Assembly: GCA_904393115.1 (NCBI GenBank) | Contig: CAJFMX010000004.1 | Location: forward strand, 1 to 64,000 | DNA length: 64,000 nt | Direction of reading: 5' to 3' | From: an uncultured Clostridia bacterium | Lineage (GTDB): Bacteria; Bacillota; Clostridia; Christensenellales; UBA1750 | Part shown: positions 15,766 through 25,400 of the stretch, piece by piece | Position numbering within the stretch: position 1 is the stretch's first letter | Layout of the letters: each line of letters starts with the position of its first letter | Notes under the pieces: generated by a model | What the model was told of the DNA's origin: nothing | Seen by the model: the letters and a program-made list of their open reading frames with translations, nothing else | Databases searched by the model: none | Made by a program: the position numbers and the translations under genes

Positions 15766-18297
15766 TTACGCGGTCTCGATGGCCTCGGCGGCCTGGAGGG
15801 AGAGCTTCTGCACGGCGGCCTCGCGCATCTTGTACTTGAGGATCTTGCCGGCGGCGTTCATGGGGAACTCCTTGACGAACTCGACATAGCGGGGCACCTT
15901 GTGCTTGGCCATGTGGGTGCGCACGAAGTCCTTGACCTCCTCCTCGGTCATGGTTTCGCCCTCCTTGAGGATGACGCAGGCCATGATCTCCTCGCCGTAG
16001 TCCTTGGACGGCACGCCGATGACCTGCACGTCCTTGACCTTGGGGTGGGTGTAGATGAAGTCCTCGATCTCCTTGGGATAGATGTTCTCGCCCCCGCGGA
16101 TGATCATGTCCTTGATGCGGCCGGTGATCTTGTAGCGGCCGTTCTCGTCGCGGCGGGCGAGGTCGCCGGAGTGGAGCCAGCCGTCCTTGTCGATGGCCGC
16201 GGCCGTCGCGGTGGGCATCTTGTAGTAGCCCTTCATGATGTTGTAGCCGCGGGCGAGGAACTCGCCGTCCTGGTTGTCGGGCAGGTCTTCGCCGGTCTCG
16301 GGGTCGACGACCTTGCACTCCACGCCGAAGATCGGGCCGCCGACGGTGTTGACGCGCACCTCGAGCGGGTCGGTGATCTTGGACATGGTGGTCGCGGGCG
16401 AGGCCTCGGTCTGGCCGTAGGTGATGCAGATCTCGCTCATGTGCATCTTGTCCACGACGTCCTGCATGACCTTGATCGGGCAGGGGCTGCCGGCCATGAT
16501 GCCGGTGCGCATGTGGCTGAAGTCCGTCTTTTCAAAGTTCGGGTGCTCGAGCATGGCGATGAACATGGTCGGCACGCCGTGGAAGGCGGTGATCTGCTTT
16601 TCGTTGATGCAGTGCAGGCCCTTGCGCGGCGAGAAGGCCGTGATCGGGTACATGGAGGTTCCGTGCGTCATGGCGGCGGTCATGGCCAGCACCATGCCGA
16701 AGCAGTGGAACATGGGCACCTGGATCATCAGGCGGTCCGCCGTGGAGAGGTCCATGCAGTCGCCGATGGCCTTGCCGTTGTTGACGACGTTGTAGTGCGT
16801 GAGCATGACGCCCTTGGGGAAGCCCGTGGTGCCGGAGGTATACTGCATGTTGCAGACGTCGTGCTTGTCGATGTTCATGGCGCGCAGCAGGACCTCCTGC
16901 ATGGGCACGCGCTCGGCCATGGTCAGCGCCTCCTCCCAGGAGAAGCAGCCCTCCTGCTTGCTCTCGCAGGTGATGACGTTGCGCAGGAAGGGCAGGCGCT
17001 TTGCGTGCAGGGGCGTGCGGGGGTCGTGCCCCGCCAGCTCCGGGCAGAGCTCCCTGACGATGCCGATGTAGTCCGAGTCCTTGAACCCGTCGATCATCAC
17101 GAGGGTGTGCGTGTCGCTCTGGCGCAGCAGGTACTCGGCCTCGTGGATCTTATAGGCGGTGTTGACGGTGACCAGCACCGCGCCGATCTTGGTCGTGGCC
17201 CAGAAGGTGATGTACCAGGCCGGGACGTTCGTGGCCCAGATGGCCACGTGGTCGCCGCGCTTTACGCCCATGCCGATGAGCGCGCGGGCAAACTCGTCCA
17301 CGTCGTCGCGGAACTGGGAATAGGTGCGCTTGTAGTCGAGCTCCGTGTAGTCAAAGCAGACCTGGTCCGGGAACTCCTCGACCATGCGGTCCAGAACCTG
17401 CGGAAAGGTCAGGTCCAGGAGCTGGTTGTGCGGCCAGACATAGTGGCCGAGGCCCGTGTGCGCGGTGTAGAGCTTGTGGTCGGCGACGGGCTTGTCCAGA
17501 TAGGCCTCCATGTAGTGGAGGAACTGGGGGAAGACCACGCCCGCGTCGTACATGTTGCGGCTCCAGTAGCGGACCCACTCCAGGGTGACATAGCCCTCGT
17601 AATTGATGGAGCGCAGCGCCCGCATCATCTCGTCGATGGGCAGGTCGCCGTCGCCCATGAGGCGGTAGACGAGCTTGCCGTCCTCCAGCACGGAGTCCTT
17701 GATGTGGACGTGCTTGATGTAGGTGCCCAGGTTCTGCAGCGTCTGCTCCGGGCTCTCGTGCATGAAGCGGTAGGGGTGGTGCATGTCCCACAGCGCGGCC
17801 ACGTTGTCGGACGCAAGGTCCGTCAAAAGGTCGCGCAGGCGCTCGGTGTTGGCGTAGACGCCGTTGGTCTCCACCAGCAGCGTGACCCCGCACTTTTCCG
17901 CCTCGGGGATGAGTTCGCGCAGCTGCGACTTGACGGCCTCATCGTCCACCTCGCCGCCGGGCGCGGCGTCCCAGTCGCCCATGACGCGCACATAGGGCGC
18001 GCCCAGGCGCGCGGCCATGTGGATGTAGTCCGTAAGCTCCGCAATGTTCGCCGCCCGCTTGTCGGCGAACTTCAGCGCGATGCCGCTGGATAGGCAGGGA
18101 ATGGATAGTCGCAAATCCGCAAGGGTCCGGACCGTTCGGTCGATCTCCCCCTCTGAAAAAGGCTGCATGTTGAAGGTGGAGATCTCCTTGCCCAGGCCGC
18201 GCACCTCGATGCCGTCAAAGCCGAGGTCCTTTGCCATGGAGTAGATCTCCGACCATTGGAAGTCCGGACAGCCAACCGTTGAGAATGCGAGTTTCAT
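15766..18297 (-). CDS. fusion of sugar-phosphate isomerase/epimerase barrel and AMP-forming acyl-CoA synthetase
   Basis: 843 residues in one uninterrupted frame. Residues 1 to about 275 form an AP-endonuclease-2-like TIM barrel (MKLAFSTVGCPDFQW, LLVETNGVYAN, ALWDMHHPYR, HVHIKDSV, VTLEWVRYW), with metal ligands intact. After a short joint near residue 280, a complete ANL-superfamily ligase follows: P-loop YTSGTTGFPKGV (about 482), YGQTEASP, GWLHSGDLA, GRIKDMIIRGGENIYPKEIE, and the catalytic lysine in NAAGKILKY. The ligase half most resembles medium-chain acyl-CoA or fatty-acid CoA ligases. The gene stands alone between its own promoter and terminator. Coupling a sugar isomerase to CoA activation is odd; the barrel may act on a hydroxy- or oxo-acid that the ligase then activates. 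Confidence 0.9.
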   Translation of the reverse strand: MKLAFSTVGCPDFQWSEIYSMAKDLGFDGIEVRGLGKEISTFNMQPFSEGEIDRTVRTLADLRLSIPCLSSGIALKFADKRAANIAELTDYIHMAARLGAPYVRVMGDWDAAPGGEVDDEAVKSQLRELIPEAEKCGVTLLVETNGVYANTERLRDLLTDLASDNVAALWDMHHPYRFMHESPEQTLQNLGTYIKHVHIKDSVLEDGKLVYRLMGDGDLPIDEMMRALRSINYEGYVTLEWVRYWSRNMYDAGVVFPQFLHYMEAYLDKPVADHKLYTAHTGLGHYVWPHNQLLDLTFPQVLDRMVEEFPDQVCFDYTELDYKRTYSQFRDDVDEFARALIGMGVKRGDHVAIWATNVPAWYITFWATTKIGAVLVTVNTAYKIHEAEYLLRQSDTHTLVMIDGFKDSDYIGIVRELCPELAGHDPRTPLHAKRLPFLRNVITCESKQEGCFSWEEALTMAERVPMQEVLLRAMNIDKHDVCNMQYTSGTTGFPKGVMLTHYNVVNNGKAIGDCMDLSTADRLMIQVPMFHCFGMVLAMTAAMTHGTSMYPITAFSPRKGLHCINEKQITAFHGVPTMFIAMLEHPNFEKTDFSHMRTGIMAGSPCPIKVMQDVVDKMHMSEICITYGQTEASPATTMSKITDPLEVRVNTVGGPIFGVECKVVDPETGEDLPDNQDGEFLARGYNIMKGYYKMPTATAAAIDKDGWLHSGDLARRDENGRYKITGRIKDMIIRGGENIYPKEIEDFIYTHPKVKDVQVIGVPSKDYGEEIMACVILKEGETMTEEEVKDFVRTHMAKHKVPRYVEFVKEFPMNAAGKILKYKMREAAVQKLSLQAAEAIETA

Positions 18298-18360
18298 TTT
18301 CTGTTCCTCCTGTTTTTTTGCGGATTTTGCGACAGCGCCATGCCTGCCTTTGCATGCGCT

Positions 18361-18402
18361 TGCTTAAGCATAAATACTAACCGAAACTCGCTATATTGTC
18401 AA
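18361..18402 (-). promoter_or_regulatory. promoter and palindromic operator of the fusion gene
   Basis: TTGACA and TAGTAT on the minus strand are 17 bases apart (18374-18402). A perfect 10-base palindrome TGCTTAAGCA (18361-18370) begins 3 bases after the -10 element, where it would cover the transcription start. A repressor site is likely but unproven. Confidence 0.75.
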
Positions 18403-18457
18403 GTTTTTTCCTGTTAACTGCATAATAAAACCCAAATATTCAAGAACTGGTGCGGTT

Positions 18458-19117
18458 TTATGCATCCCCTGCCGAGTCGAGGGGCGCGACGTTGTACGCG
18501 CCCTCGCTGCGGACGATCCCTTCCGCGCCAAAGTCGAGCAGGATCTGCAGATGCCCCGCGCCGCTCTCCCGCAGGGCCGCCGCGGACAGCAGCGCGGCAT
18601 GTTCCCCGTCCAGGGGGAGCGCTGCGGCCAGGATCTGCGCCTCCCCTGCGGTCTCCGATCCGGCCGGGGTGAAGACCAGCTGCACGGTCGCCGGCGTGCC
18701 GCCCTCCCACTGCACGAGGAGGCAGACCGCGCGGTCCGCGTCGTACCAGTTCGCCTCAGGCAGGACCTCCTGCATGGCCTCGTCGTAGAAGCGCACGCTT
18801 TGCAGGCGGGGCCCTGCCGGCGCTTCCGGAGCCATGCGCGGCAGGAGCAGCGCCCCCGCGAGCGCGAGCAGCAGGACCCCCGCCGCGATCCATCCGGCCC
18901 GCGCGCGCCATGCGCGGCGCGGCGGCAGGGGCGCCGCCTCCTCTTCCCGCAGGTCCAGCGCCTGCAATAAGGCGCGCCGGTTTGCGCCCGTGGGCTGGGC
19001 CGCGCCGCTCTCCCACTTGGAGACGGCCTGCCGGCTGACGCCCACCGCCTCGGCCAGCTCCTCCTGGGAGAGGTGCCTCTCCTCCCGCCGCCTGCGAATC
19101 TCTTCACGCCAATCCAT
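18458..19117 (-). CDS. XRE-family transcriptional regulator with membrane anchor
   Basis: 219 residues. Residues 1-60 form a helix-turn-helix of the XRE/Cro type (RREERHLSQEELAEAVGVSRQAVSKWESG). After a linker, a single hydrophobic helix (about 75-95) follows basic residues, and the rest is an outer domain of unknown fold. The ATG at 19117 follows AAAGGT. The layout is that of clostridial membrane-anchored regulators that sense an outside signal. Its promoter carries an 18-base palindrome, pointing to autoregulation, and the gene is downstream of a lipoprotein that may share its control. Confidence 0.87.
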   Translation of the reverse strand: MDWREEIRRRREERHLSQEELAEAVGVSRQAVSKWESGAAQPTGANRRALLQALDLREEEAAPLPPRRAWRARAGWIAAGVLLLALAGALLLPRMAPEAPAGPRLQSVRFYDEAMQEVLPEANWYDADRAVCLLVQWEGGTPATVQLVFTPAGSETAGEAQILAAALPLDGEHAALLSAAALRESGAGHLQILLDFGAEGIVRSEGAYNVAPLDSAGDA

Positions 19118-19153
19118 GACCTTTCCCACTTCTTTTCCTTCTCGGATGGGAAA

Positions 19154-19212
19154 AGTATAGCCGCAACCGCGGTTGCGGGCAACCAATTCCCCGCCACTTT
19201 GCGGTTGCGGCC
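19154..19212 (-). promoter_or_regulatory. promoter with 18-bp palindromic operator for the XRE gene
   Basis: Minus-strand TTGCCC and TATACT are 17 bases apart (19154-19182). The perfect palindrome CCGCAACCGCGGTTGCGG (19161-19178) fills the spacer and touches the -35 element. A further half-site GCGGTTGCGG lies at 19201-19210, 32 bases from the matching arm, about three helical turns. This fits cooperative repressor binding. Confidence 0.8.
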
Positions 19213-19221
19213 GAGTTTTTT

Positions 19222-20259
19222 TCATCGTTCCGCGGCTTTTGCCAGGTCAATCCGGACGAGATTCGGCCCCGCGTCCGTCTCCTCCCAGTAGTAGACGGTT
19301 TCCGCATCCGCGCCCAGCGGCGCACCGCAGGCCGCGGGCACGGCAGCTGTGCCGACGAGTTCTCCCGCGGCGTCGTATCGCCAAAGCGCGCGCTCGGCGG
19401 CGGGGAAGGCAAGCCCTTCGTCCACCAGCAGGCTGTCGCCCGCCGGGCAGAGCAGGGGGTACGTCTCCGTCGTGCAGAGCGTGTGCACCGCCTGCCCCGA
19501 TTCCGCCAGCAGCACGACCTCGTAGTCCGTTTCCCCCTGCCGCACCGCGGCAAGGCCGCCCTCCAGCGGCACGAGGCAGTGCCCGCCAGCGTTCTCGGCA
19601 AAGACCTCGCAGGCGCTGCCATCCGGCCGCACGCGCACGAGGTTCATCTGCCCGCCCGGGTCCATGCGCACCTCCGTCAGGTAGATCCAGCCGTCCAGGA
19701 GCTGCGCGCAGCCGATGTAGCTGCCCGCGCCGTCCAACTCGTAGAGCGGGACCGGCGCTTCGCCCGCGCTGTCCCGCGGCACGCTGTAGAAGCCGCCGCC
19801 CTCCGCCCCTTGCAGGGAAAAGACGATCGCCTCCTCCAGCACGAGGAAGCAGCGCAGGTTCCCCTCCGTCTCGAGCACAACCTCCGGCGCGCCGCCCTCT
19901 GGATCATAGCGCACGATGCGGCGTCCATCGCTGGCGTAGAGCGCGTCCCCGGCGGCGAGCAGCCCGCGCCCGGCCGCGGCATAGGCGTTGCAGGGGTCGA
20001 CCAGCGCGCTCTGCTCCATGTGGGCGCAGCCGGCGCGGTTGCAGACGGGGCGGGGCGCCTGCCCCTGGCGCAGCTCGCAGAGATAGGTCCGCGGCCCCGC
20101 CTCGCCCGTCTTCGGCAGAAAGGCGTAGAGCGCCTTCCCCACCTGCGCCACGCTCTCGTCCGCGAGGTATCCGTGGGGAATGAACGCCGGCCCGGCCTGC
20201 GCGCAGCCGGTCAGCAGCAGGGCGCACAGCGCCGCACAGAGGATTTTCCGGATACACAT
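19222..20259 (-). CDS. lipoprotein with predicted beta-propeller, unknown function
   Basis: 345 residues. The signal MCIRKILCAALCALLLTGC ends at the lipid-attachment Cys19. A CNRAGCAH motif near residue 73 is the CxxxCxH signature seen in many clostridial surface lipoproteins. The rest alternates short beta repeats (for example ALYASDGRRIVRYDPEGG, LWRYDAAGELVG), consistent with a DUF5050-like propeller. GGAGG precedes the ATG by 9 bases. It sits upstream of the membrane-anchored regulator and could be its partner or target; that is inference. Confidence 0.75.
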   Translation of the reverse strand: MCIRKILCAALCALLLTGCAQAGPAFIPHGYLADESVAQVGKALYAFLPKTGEAGPRTYLCELRQGQAPRPVCNRAGCAHMEQSALVDPCNAYAAAGRGLLAAGDALYASDGRRIVRYDPEGGAPEVVLETEGNLRCFLVLEEAIVFSLQGAEGGGFYSVPRDSAGEAPVPLYELDGAGSYIGCAQLLDGWIYLTEVRMDPGGQMNLVRVRPDGSACEVFAENAGGHCLVPLEGGLAAVRQGETDYEVVLLAESGQAVHTLCTTETYPLLCPAGDSLLVDEGLAFPAAERALWRYDAAGELVGTAAVPAACGAPLGADAETVYYWEETDAGPNLVRIDLAKAAER

Positions 20260-20458
20260 GTGGTTCGCCTCCTTTCTTCGTCGGTCGATTTGGATGTCTG
20301 CTTTTGTTGTCTCTTGTTATTCATATTTTCGCATATAACTCTGCATCCGTCCATGTGTTTTCTGATTTTTCGTTTGCGTGTGCGTAATTTTCATGCAACG
20401 ATATTCCGCGGAATCAAACAGATTCCGTTGCCAAGGAACACGATACGCTCCTGCATCG

Positions 20459-20491
20459 CAAAAAAGCCGAAATCCGTCTTGGATTTCGGCT
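20459..20491 (-). terminator. rho-independent terminator of the tubulin/actin-like operon
   Basis: Minus-strand AGCCGAAATCC / GGATTTCGGCT with loop AAGAC is followed by TTTTTGCG. It is the first convincing terminator downstream of 35362, about 40 bases after the SGNH hydrolase stop. Confidence 0.92.
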
Positions 20492-20529
20492 GAATTGTCC
20501 GTTTTTCCGCCCAAATTGCGCGCCCGGCG

Positions 20530-21276
20530 TCAGAGCAGGGGGCGCAGGGCCTCGGCCAGGAGCGCGGCGAGGATCTCGTTGCCCTCGTCGGTCGGGTGCA
20601 GGCCGTCATAGGTCAGGGCGCGGGCCTCGGGCGGATAGGGGTAGGGGTCCTTTTCCGGGTCGAAGGGCAGCCCGGCATAGTCGGGATAGGGCAGGTCGCG
20701 CACGCCGTCCGCCGTGCGCACGCGCTTGAAGCGCACGGCGTTTTCCGGGGTGATGCCGCTGCGGCCGTGCAGGTCAAGCGCCGGGACGCCCTCGGCGCGG
20801 CAGGCGTCGTAGATGCCGCGGGCGATGCCGGCGAGCGTCTGCCCGTGCTCGGGCGCGTAACTGCCCGGCGCGTTGTTGTAGGGATCAAAGAGGTAGACGA
20901 AGTCCGCGCGCTCCACAGGGTTGCACACGAGCACGCGCGCCTGCGGACACAGGGCGCGAAGGCGCCCCAGCAGGTTGCCGAGGTTCCCCAGGATCGTGCC
21001 GGGCGCGCCGTCCCGGAAGGCGGCGCGGTCGCCCAGGGGGATGCCCTGGTGCCAGTCGTTTGTGCCGAGCAGGATCGTGTACACGTCCGCGGGGACGAGC
21101 GGCGCGGTCAGCCAGTCGCGCGTGGTGGAGCCGTTGATGCCGAGGTTGCGCAGGCAAAGCGGCGGGAGCTTGTCGAGCGCGCGGCTGAGGTATCCGCGCG
21201 CGACGATGTTGCCCGTCTCGTCCAGGTGGTCGTTGAGATACGTAAAGGAATCGCCGATGGCGCACCAGGTCTGCAT
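20530..21276 (-). CDS. SGNH/GDSL hydrolase
   Basis: 248 residues. The frame continues upstream, but the ATG at 21276 is 9 bases from GGAGGT and starts just before block I. SGNH blocks: AIGDSFT (catalytic Ser10), GINGSTTRDW (Gly), LLGTNDW (Asn) and YDGLHPTDEGN (Asp/His). Such enzymes remove acyl or acetyl groups from lipids, sugars or polysaccharides. No signal peptide is visible, so it is probably cytoplasmic or exported by other means. It is the last gene of the operon, 25 bases after the M14 peptidase, and may trim envelope glycans together with it. Confidence 0.85.
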   Translation of the reverse strand: MQTWCAIGDSFTYLNDHLDETGNIVARGYLSRALDKLPPLCLRNLGINGSTTRDWLTAPLVPADVYTILLGTNDWHQGIPLGDRAAFRDGAPGTILGNLGNLLGRLRALCPQARVLVCNPVERADFVYLFDPYNNAPGSYAPEHGQTLAGIARGIYDACRAEGVPALDLHGRSGITPENAVRFKRVRTADGVRDLPYPDYAGLPFDPEKDPYPYPPEARALTYDGLHPTDEGNEILAALLAEALRPLL

Positions 21277-21301
21277 GGGGCGCACACCTCCTTCAAAAAG
21301 A

Positions 21302-22408
21302 TTATGGCGCGGCCGCCAGGGCCGTGAGGTTCTTGCACTGGGCGTAGATCTCCGGAAAGCGCTCGATGGGCACGGGGATGCCCCAGGCGCTCGCGCCCGT
21401 CTCGATCGTGAAGGCGGGGATGCCCAGCGTCTCCACGCAATAGTCCTTGTAGCCGCCAAAGCTCGTGACCGTCAGGTCCTCCCCGCGCGCCAGGCCCGCG
21501 TACCCCGTGAGGTCCAGGAGGCGCCGGGCCAGGCGCGCATCCCGCTCCAGCGCCTCTCCCTCCTGGAAGAAGTACCAATAGATCGTCTCTCCCCGGGAGT
21601 GGTAGCTGAGGGTGACGGTGGGCGCGTAGTCCTCTGTCAGGGCCAAAAGCGCCCGCGTCTCCGGCTCGCTCTCAGGCGCGGGGCCGGGATAGTGCGCGTA
21701 GGCCGGGCCCTCGATGCCCTCGATCACGCGGCTGTCCTCCCAGTGGGCGTCAAAGTTGCGGTTGAGGTCCACGCCGCGGCCGTTGGCCTTCCAGAGGGTG
21801 TGGGAGCGGCCGCTCTCCTCGATCAGGCGCTCGACCAGGGCGCGGTAGGCCGCGTTTTCGATCCAGGCCGCGCCCTCCTGCGCGATGCGCACGCCGTCCG
21901 GATTGCTCATGGGCACAAAGAGAAAGCTCGCCCGCTCGAGCATGGGGTCGTACATGTCCTTGGCCAGGTAGTCCTCGATCTGGGCCATGAGGATCTGCAC
22001 GTTGATCCATTCCCGACCGTGCATGCCCGCCTGCACGAGCACGCGGGTTGTCGCCTCGGGATTGCCGATCTCCATGGCGTACAGGGGCTGGCCCAAACAG
22101 GACGTCCCGTAGACGGAAAGGCGCGTCTCCTCCGGGTAGCGGGCGTGCAGGGCCTCGAGCTCCGCGGCCAGGGTTTCGGGGCTGTAGGTCGGGCTGTCGC
22201 GCGTCACGATGGGCGCGGAATCCGCCGTGGGCGCAGGGGTCGGCATGGGCTCTTCCTCCCTCCAAGGGGTTGCGGCGGCGGGCGGCGCGCTCGCCGGGGC
22301 ATCCGCGCCCTCGGCCTGCGGCGCGGCCGCCGCAAGCGCCGCCGCCAGCACGCCCGCGAGCGCCGCGCACAGCGCGCGGCACAGGTACTCTCCAAGCTCT
22401 TTACGCAA
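21302..22408 (-). CDS. M14-family zinc carboxypeptidase, secreted or membrane-anchored
   Basis: 368 residues with a TTG start (GGGGGA 8 bases upstream) that overlaps the stop of the Sel1-repeat gene by 8 bases. A hydrophobic signal or anchor (residues 10-29) is followed by a Pro/Ala-rich linker to about 70. Zinc ligands HxxE are in AGMHGREW (His130, Glu133) and SYHSRG (His270); DLNRNFDAHW supplies the substrate-binding Asn-Arg; the catalytic Glu is in FTIETGAS (Glu336). Members of this branch often cut gamma-D-glutamyl-diaminopimelate bonds in peptidoglycan. Its place in the tubulin/actin-like operon hints at local wall remodelling. Confidence 0.87.
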   Translation of the reverse strand: MRKELGEYLCRALCAALAGVLAAALAAAAPQAEGADAPASAPPAAATPWREEEPMPTPAPTADSAPIVTRDSPTYSPETLAAELEALHARYPEETRLSVYGTSCLGQPLYAMEIGNPEATTRVLVQAGMHGREWINVQILMAQIEDYLAKDMYDPMLERASFLFVPMSNPDGVRIAQEGAAWIENAAYRALVERLIEESGRSHTLWKANGRGVDLNRNFDAHWEDSRVIEGIEGPAYAHYPGPAPESEPETRALLALTEDYAPTVTLSYHSRGETIYWYFFQEGEALERDARLARRLLDLTGYAGLARGEDLTVTSFGGYKDYCVETLGIPAFTIETGASAWGIPVPIERFPEIYAQCKNLTALAAAP

Positions 22409-25400
22409 GCGTCAAGTCCCCCATCACGATGTTGAGCGTGCCCGCGCTGCCGCGAACCTCCTCCAGCATGAGCGTCAGCTCCTGCGCGCCGCGCAGGTCG
22501 ATTTCGATCTCCGCAAAGGACGACGAAACGTCGCCCCAGCCGGTGGAGTAGACCTCCTGCCCATCCACGAGCACCGTCAGGCAGAAGGTGCCGGAGGCCG
22601 CGCCGTCGTTCCACTCCTGGTCCGCGGAGACGGTCATGCGCAGCGTCCGATACTGGCCGCCGAGGTCGTAGCGGGCCTCGACCTGGCCCTGCGCGCCCTC
22701 TTCCCCGCCCAGCGCCGAGGACGGCACGAACCAGCCGATGCCGTCGCAGGCGCGGACCTCAGCCCCGTCCAGGAGCTGGAAATCGCCCTCGTAGGTGGGG
22801 TTGGTCCACTGGTGCAGGTAGTAATGCGTCGGCGACTCGGCAGGGCTCAAATCCATGAGCGTCGCGCCCTCCTGCACGGAGGTCGACCCGTCGTCCTGCG
22901 GCGCCGAGGTCTCCTGGGGCGTCTCCGGCAGGAGGAAGGCCCCGGACCGCTCCGCCAGGTACAGCCCGCCCACCGCCGCCACCGCAAGGATGGCCAGCGT
23001 GCACAGCACCAGCGCGGCGGTCCGCCCGCGCCGTTTCCTTCTCCTTCGGGGCGGCGCGTCGTCCTCTTCCTCCGGGGGTGGCGCGTCGGGCTCGTCCTCC
23101 GGCGCATCGTCCTCAGGCGCGGCCTGCGAAAAGAGGTCCCCGCGGTAGGGCTCCAGCAGCAGGCGGAGGATGGTCAGGTTCACGTCCTCCCCTTCCGCCT
23201 CCGCGGGCAGGTCGCCCTTGGGGCCCTGGGCAAAGGCGCGCTTGTCCTCCTCGCGGGTGAGGGCGTTGAAGGCGTCCAGGCGCTCCTTCCAGCCCTGCGC
23301 GCCCGCGCGGCGGCGCAGCTCGGTCAGCGCCGGGTCCTCGCCCGCCGCGGCCGGGGGCAGCTGCCCCTCCACCTCGCGCAGGAGGCGCTTGCGGGCCTTT
23401 TCCGGCGCGCGGTCGATCTGGTCGAGCCTCTGCTGCCAGGGGAGATCCTCCGGGTGCGCGGCGGCCTGGCGCAGCAGGGCGCGCGCCTCCTCCCATTCCT
23501 GGCGAACGGGCAGGCTCCCGGCGGAGAGCACGTCCAGCCGGCGCAGGGCGTTTTCCGCGTACTGCTTGCGGTCCGCCGGCGCGTTGCACCGCTCCAGGCC
23601 GCGGCACAGGTCCAGGAGCACGGCGCGCATCTCCCGCACGAGCGCCGCGCGGTAGCGCGCGAGGGCCTCGTCCTCGCCCGCCGCCTCGGCCGGGAGCTCG
23701 CCATACTCCCGCGCCAGGGACGAAAACGCGTCCGGCTCGGCGCGCCGCCCGGCCAGGCTGCGGAGCCGCGCGTTCCAGTCCGGCGCGGGCTCGGCGGTCT
23801 TCTCCGGCTCCGCCTCGCCCGGAAAGGCGCGCTCCACGGCGGCGCAGAGCGCGTCATATTCCGCGCAGGGCGCCTGCGCGTACAGATCCTGCGCCGGCCG
23901 CAGGAACTCCCGCGCAAAGAACCGCGCCCGCTCGCGCAAAACCTTCGGATTGCGCTCCCCCTTGGGGGAGTCCGGGTCAAAATAGGGGATGAAGATCTCC
24001 CACCGGGCGCGCAGCTCCTCCCGCAGTTCCGCGCGGAAGGCGGCAAGGTCCCGGTCCTCGCCCGCCGCCGGGGGCGGGAGCTTGTGCAGCGTGTCGATGG
24101 CAAAGCGCATGGCCTTGATGGGGTCGCGGCGCAGCTTTTCCCGCTGGGCGCGCAGGGCGGCGAGGGTTCCCCCGCGGGCCTTGGCGTCCGCTGCCTGCGC
24201 GGGGCGCGCGCGCAGCAGGCGGTCGGCCGCCGCGCACAGCGCCGCGTATTCCGGGCAGTCTTCGCCGGCGCAGAGGTCCCGCGCCGGGATCAGCAGCTCC
24301 CGCTCCGCCGCGGCGGCCTGCCGCTTCCGCTCCGCAAGGGGCGCGTTTTCGTCCTGTATGCGGGCAAGGAGCGCCGCCCAGCCCGCGCGCAGGCTCTCCC
24401 AGAGCTCCGCGCGGAAGGCGGCAAGGTCCTCCGCCTCGTCCGCGCGCTTCCCGGGAAGGCGGTGCAGCGTCTCCACCGCAAGGCGCAGCGCGGGGGCGCT
24501 CGCCTTGTCCGTCTCCTCCCACCGCGCGCGCAGCGCGGCCAGGCCGTCCGGGTCCGCATCCGCGCCCTCGATCAGCCGGAGGACCGCGTCGCACACCGCG
24601 TCAAACGCGGGCGCGCGCCGCCCCTCGTACAGGGGCGAGGCGGGCTCCAGCACCTCCCAGGCAAAGCGGCGCGCGCGCTGCACCGCCGCAGAATCGGCCG
24701 GGTTCTCCGCGGCAAATAACCCGGCCAAACCCTGCCACTGCGCGTCCAGCGCCGCGAGGAGCGCATCGCGCTGCGGGCCCTGCGGCGCGCGCTGCGCCTC
24801 CTCGACGCGGGCGCGCAGGTCCCCGTCCTCCGCCGCGGGCCGCATGCGCCGGGTGTGCGGCTCCGCGGGCTGCGCGCGGCTGGGCAGGACGAAGGGCTTG
24901 CGCGCGGGCGCGGCCCGCTCTTCCGCCGGGGCAGCCGGCTCCCGTGGAGCAGCCGGCTCCCGTGGAGCAGCCGGCTCCCGTGGAGCAGCCGGCTCCCGTG
25001 GAGCGGCCGGCTCCGGTGGGGCCGGCGTCTCCGGCGCGGGGGGCGGCGCTTCGGGCTTTGGCGGCGCGGGCTTTGGGGGCTCGGGGACGCTGCGGAGCGC
25101 CTGCCGCAGCGCGGCCAGGGGCCTTGCCTCGTCCTCGCGCGCCTCGGGGAGCTGGGGCAGCAGCTCCTGCCGCAGGGCCCAGCGCTCGCGCGGGTCGGCG
25201 CAGGCGCGCAGGCGCGCCAGGTCCACGGCGTAGCGCCGGAATTCCTCCGGCGGCTCGGCCAGGAGCGCGCGCAGCTGGTCCGCCTCCGGGCCCTGGCCCT
25301 CGGGGAGGGAGGCGCACAGCTCGCGGTTCTCGTAGACGGCGCTCTTGTCCGCGTCGTTCAGCGCCTGGAAGAAGGCGAGCGCGCCCGCCGCGTCGCCGCG

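Noticed and set aside
24929-25020. CRISPR-like run of 18-base repeats
   Set aside because: The repeats are contiguous without spacers and lie in frame in a coding region for AAPREP units.
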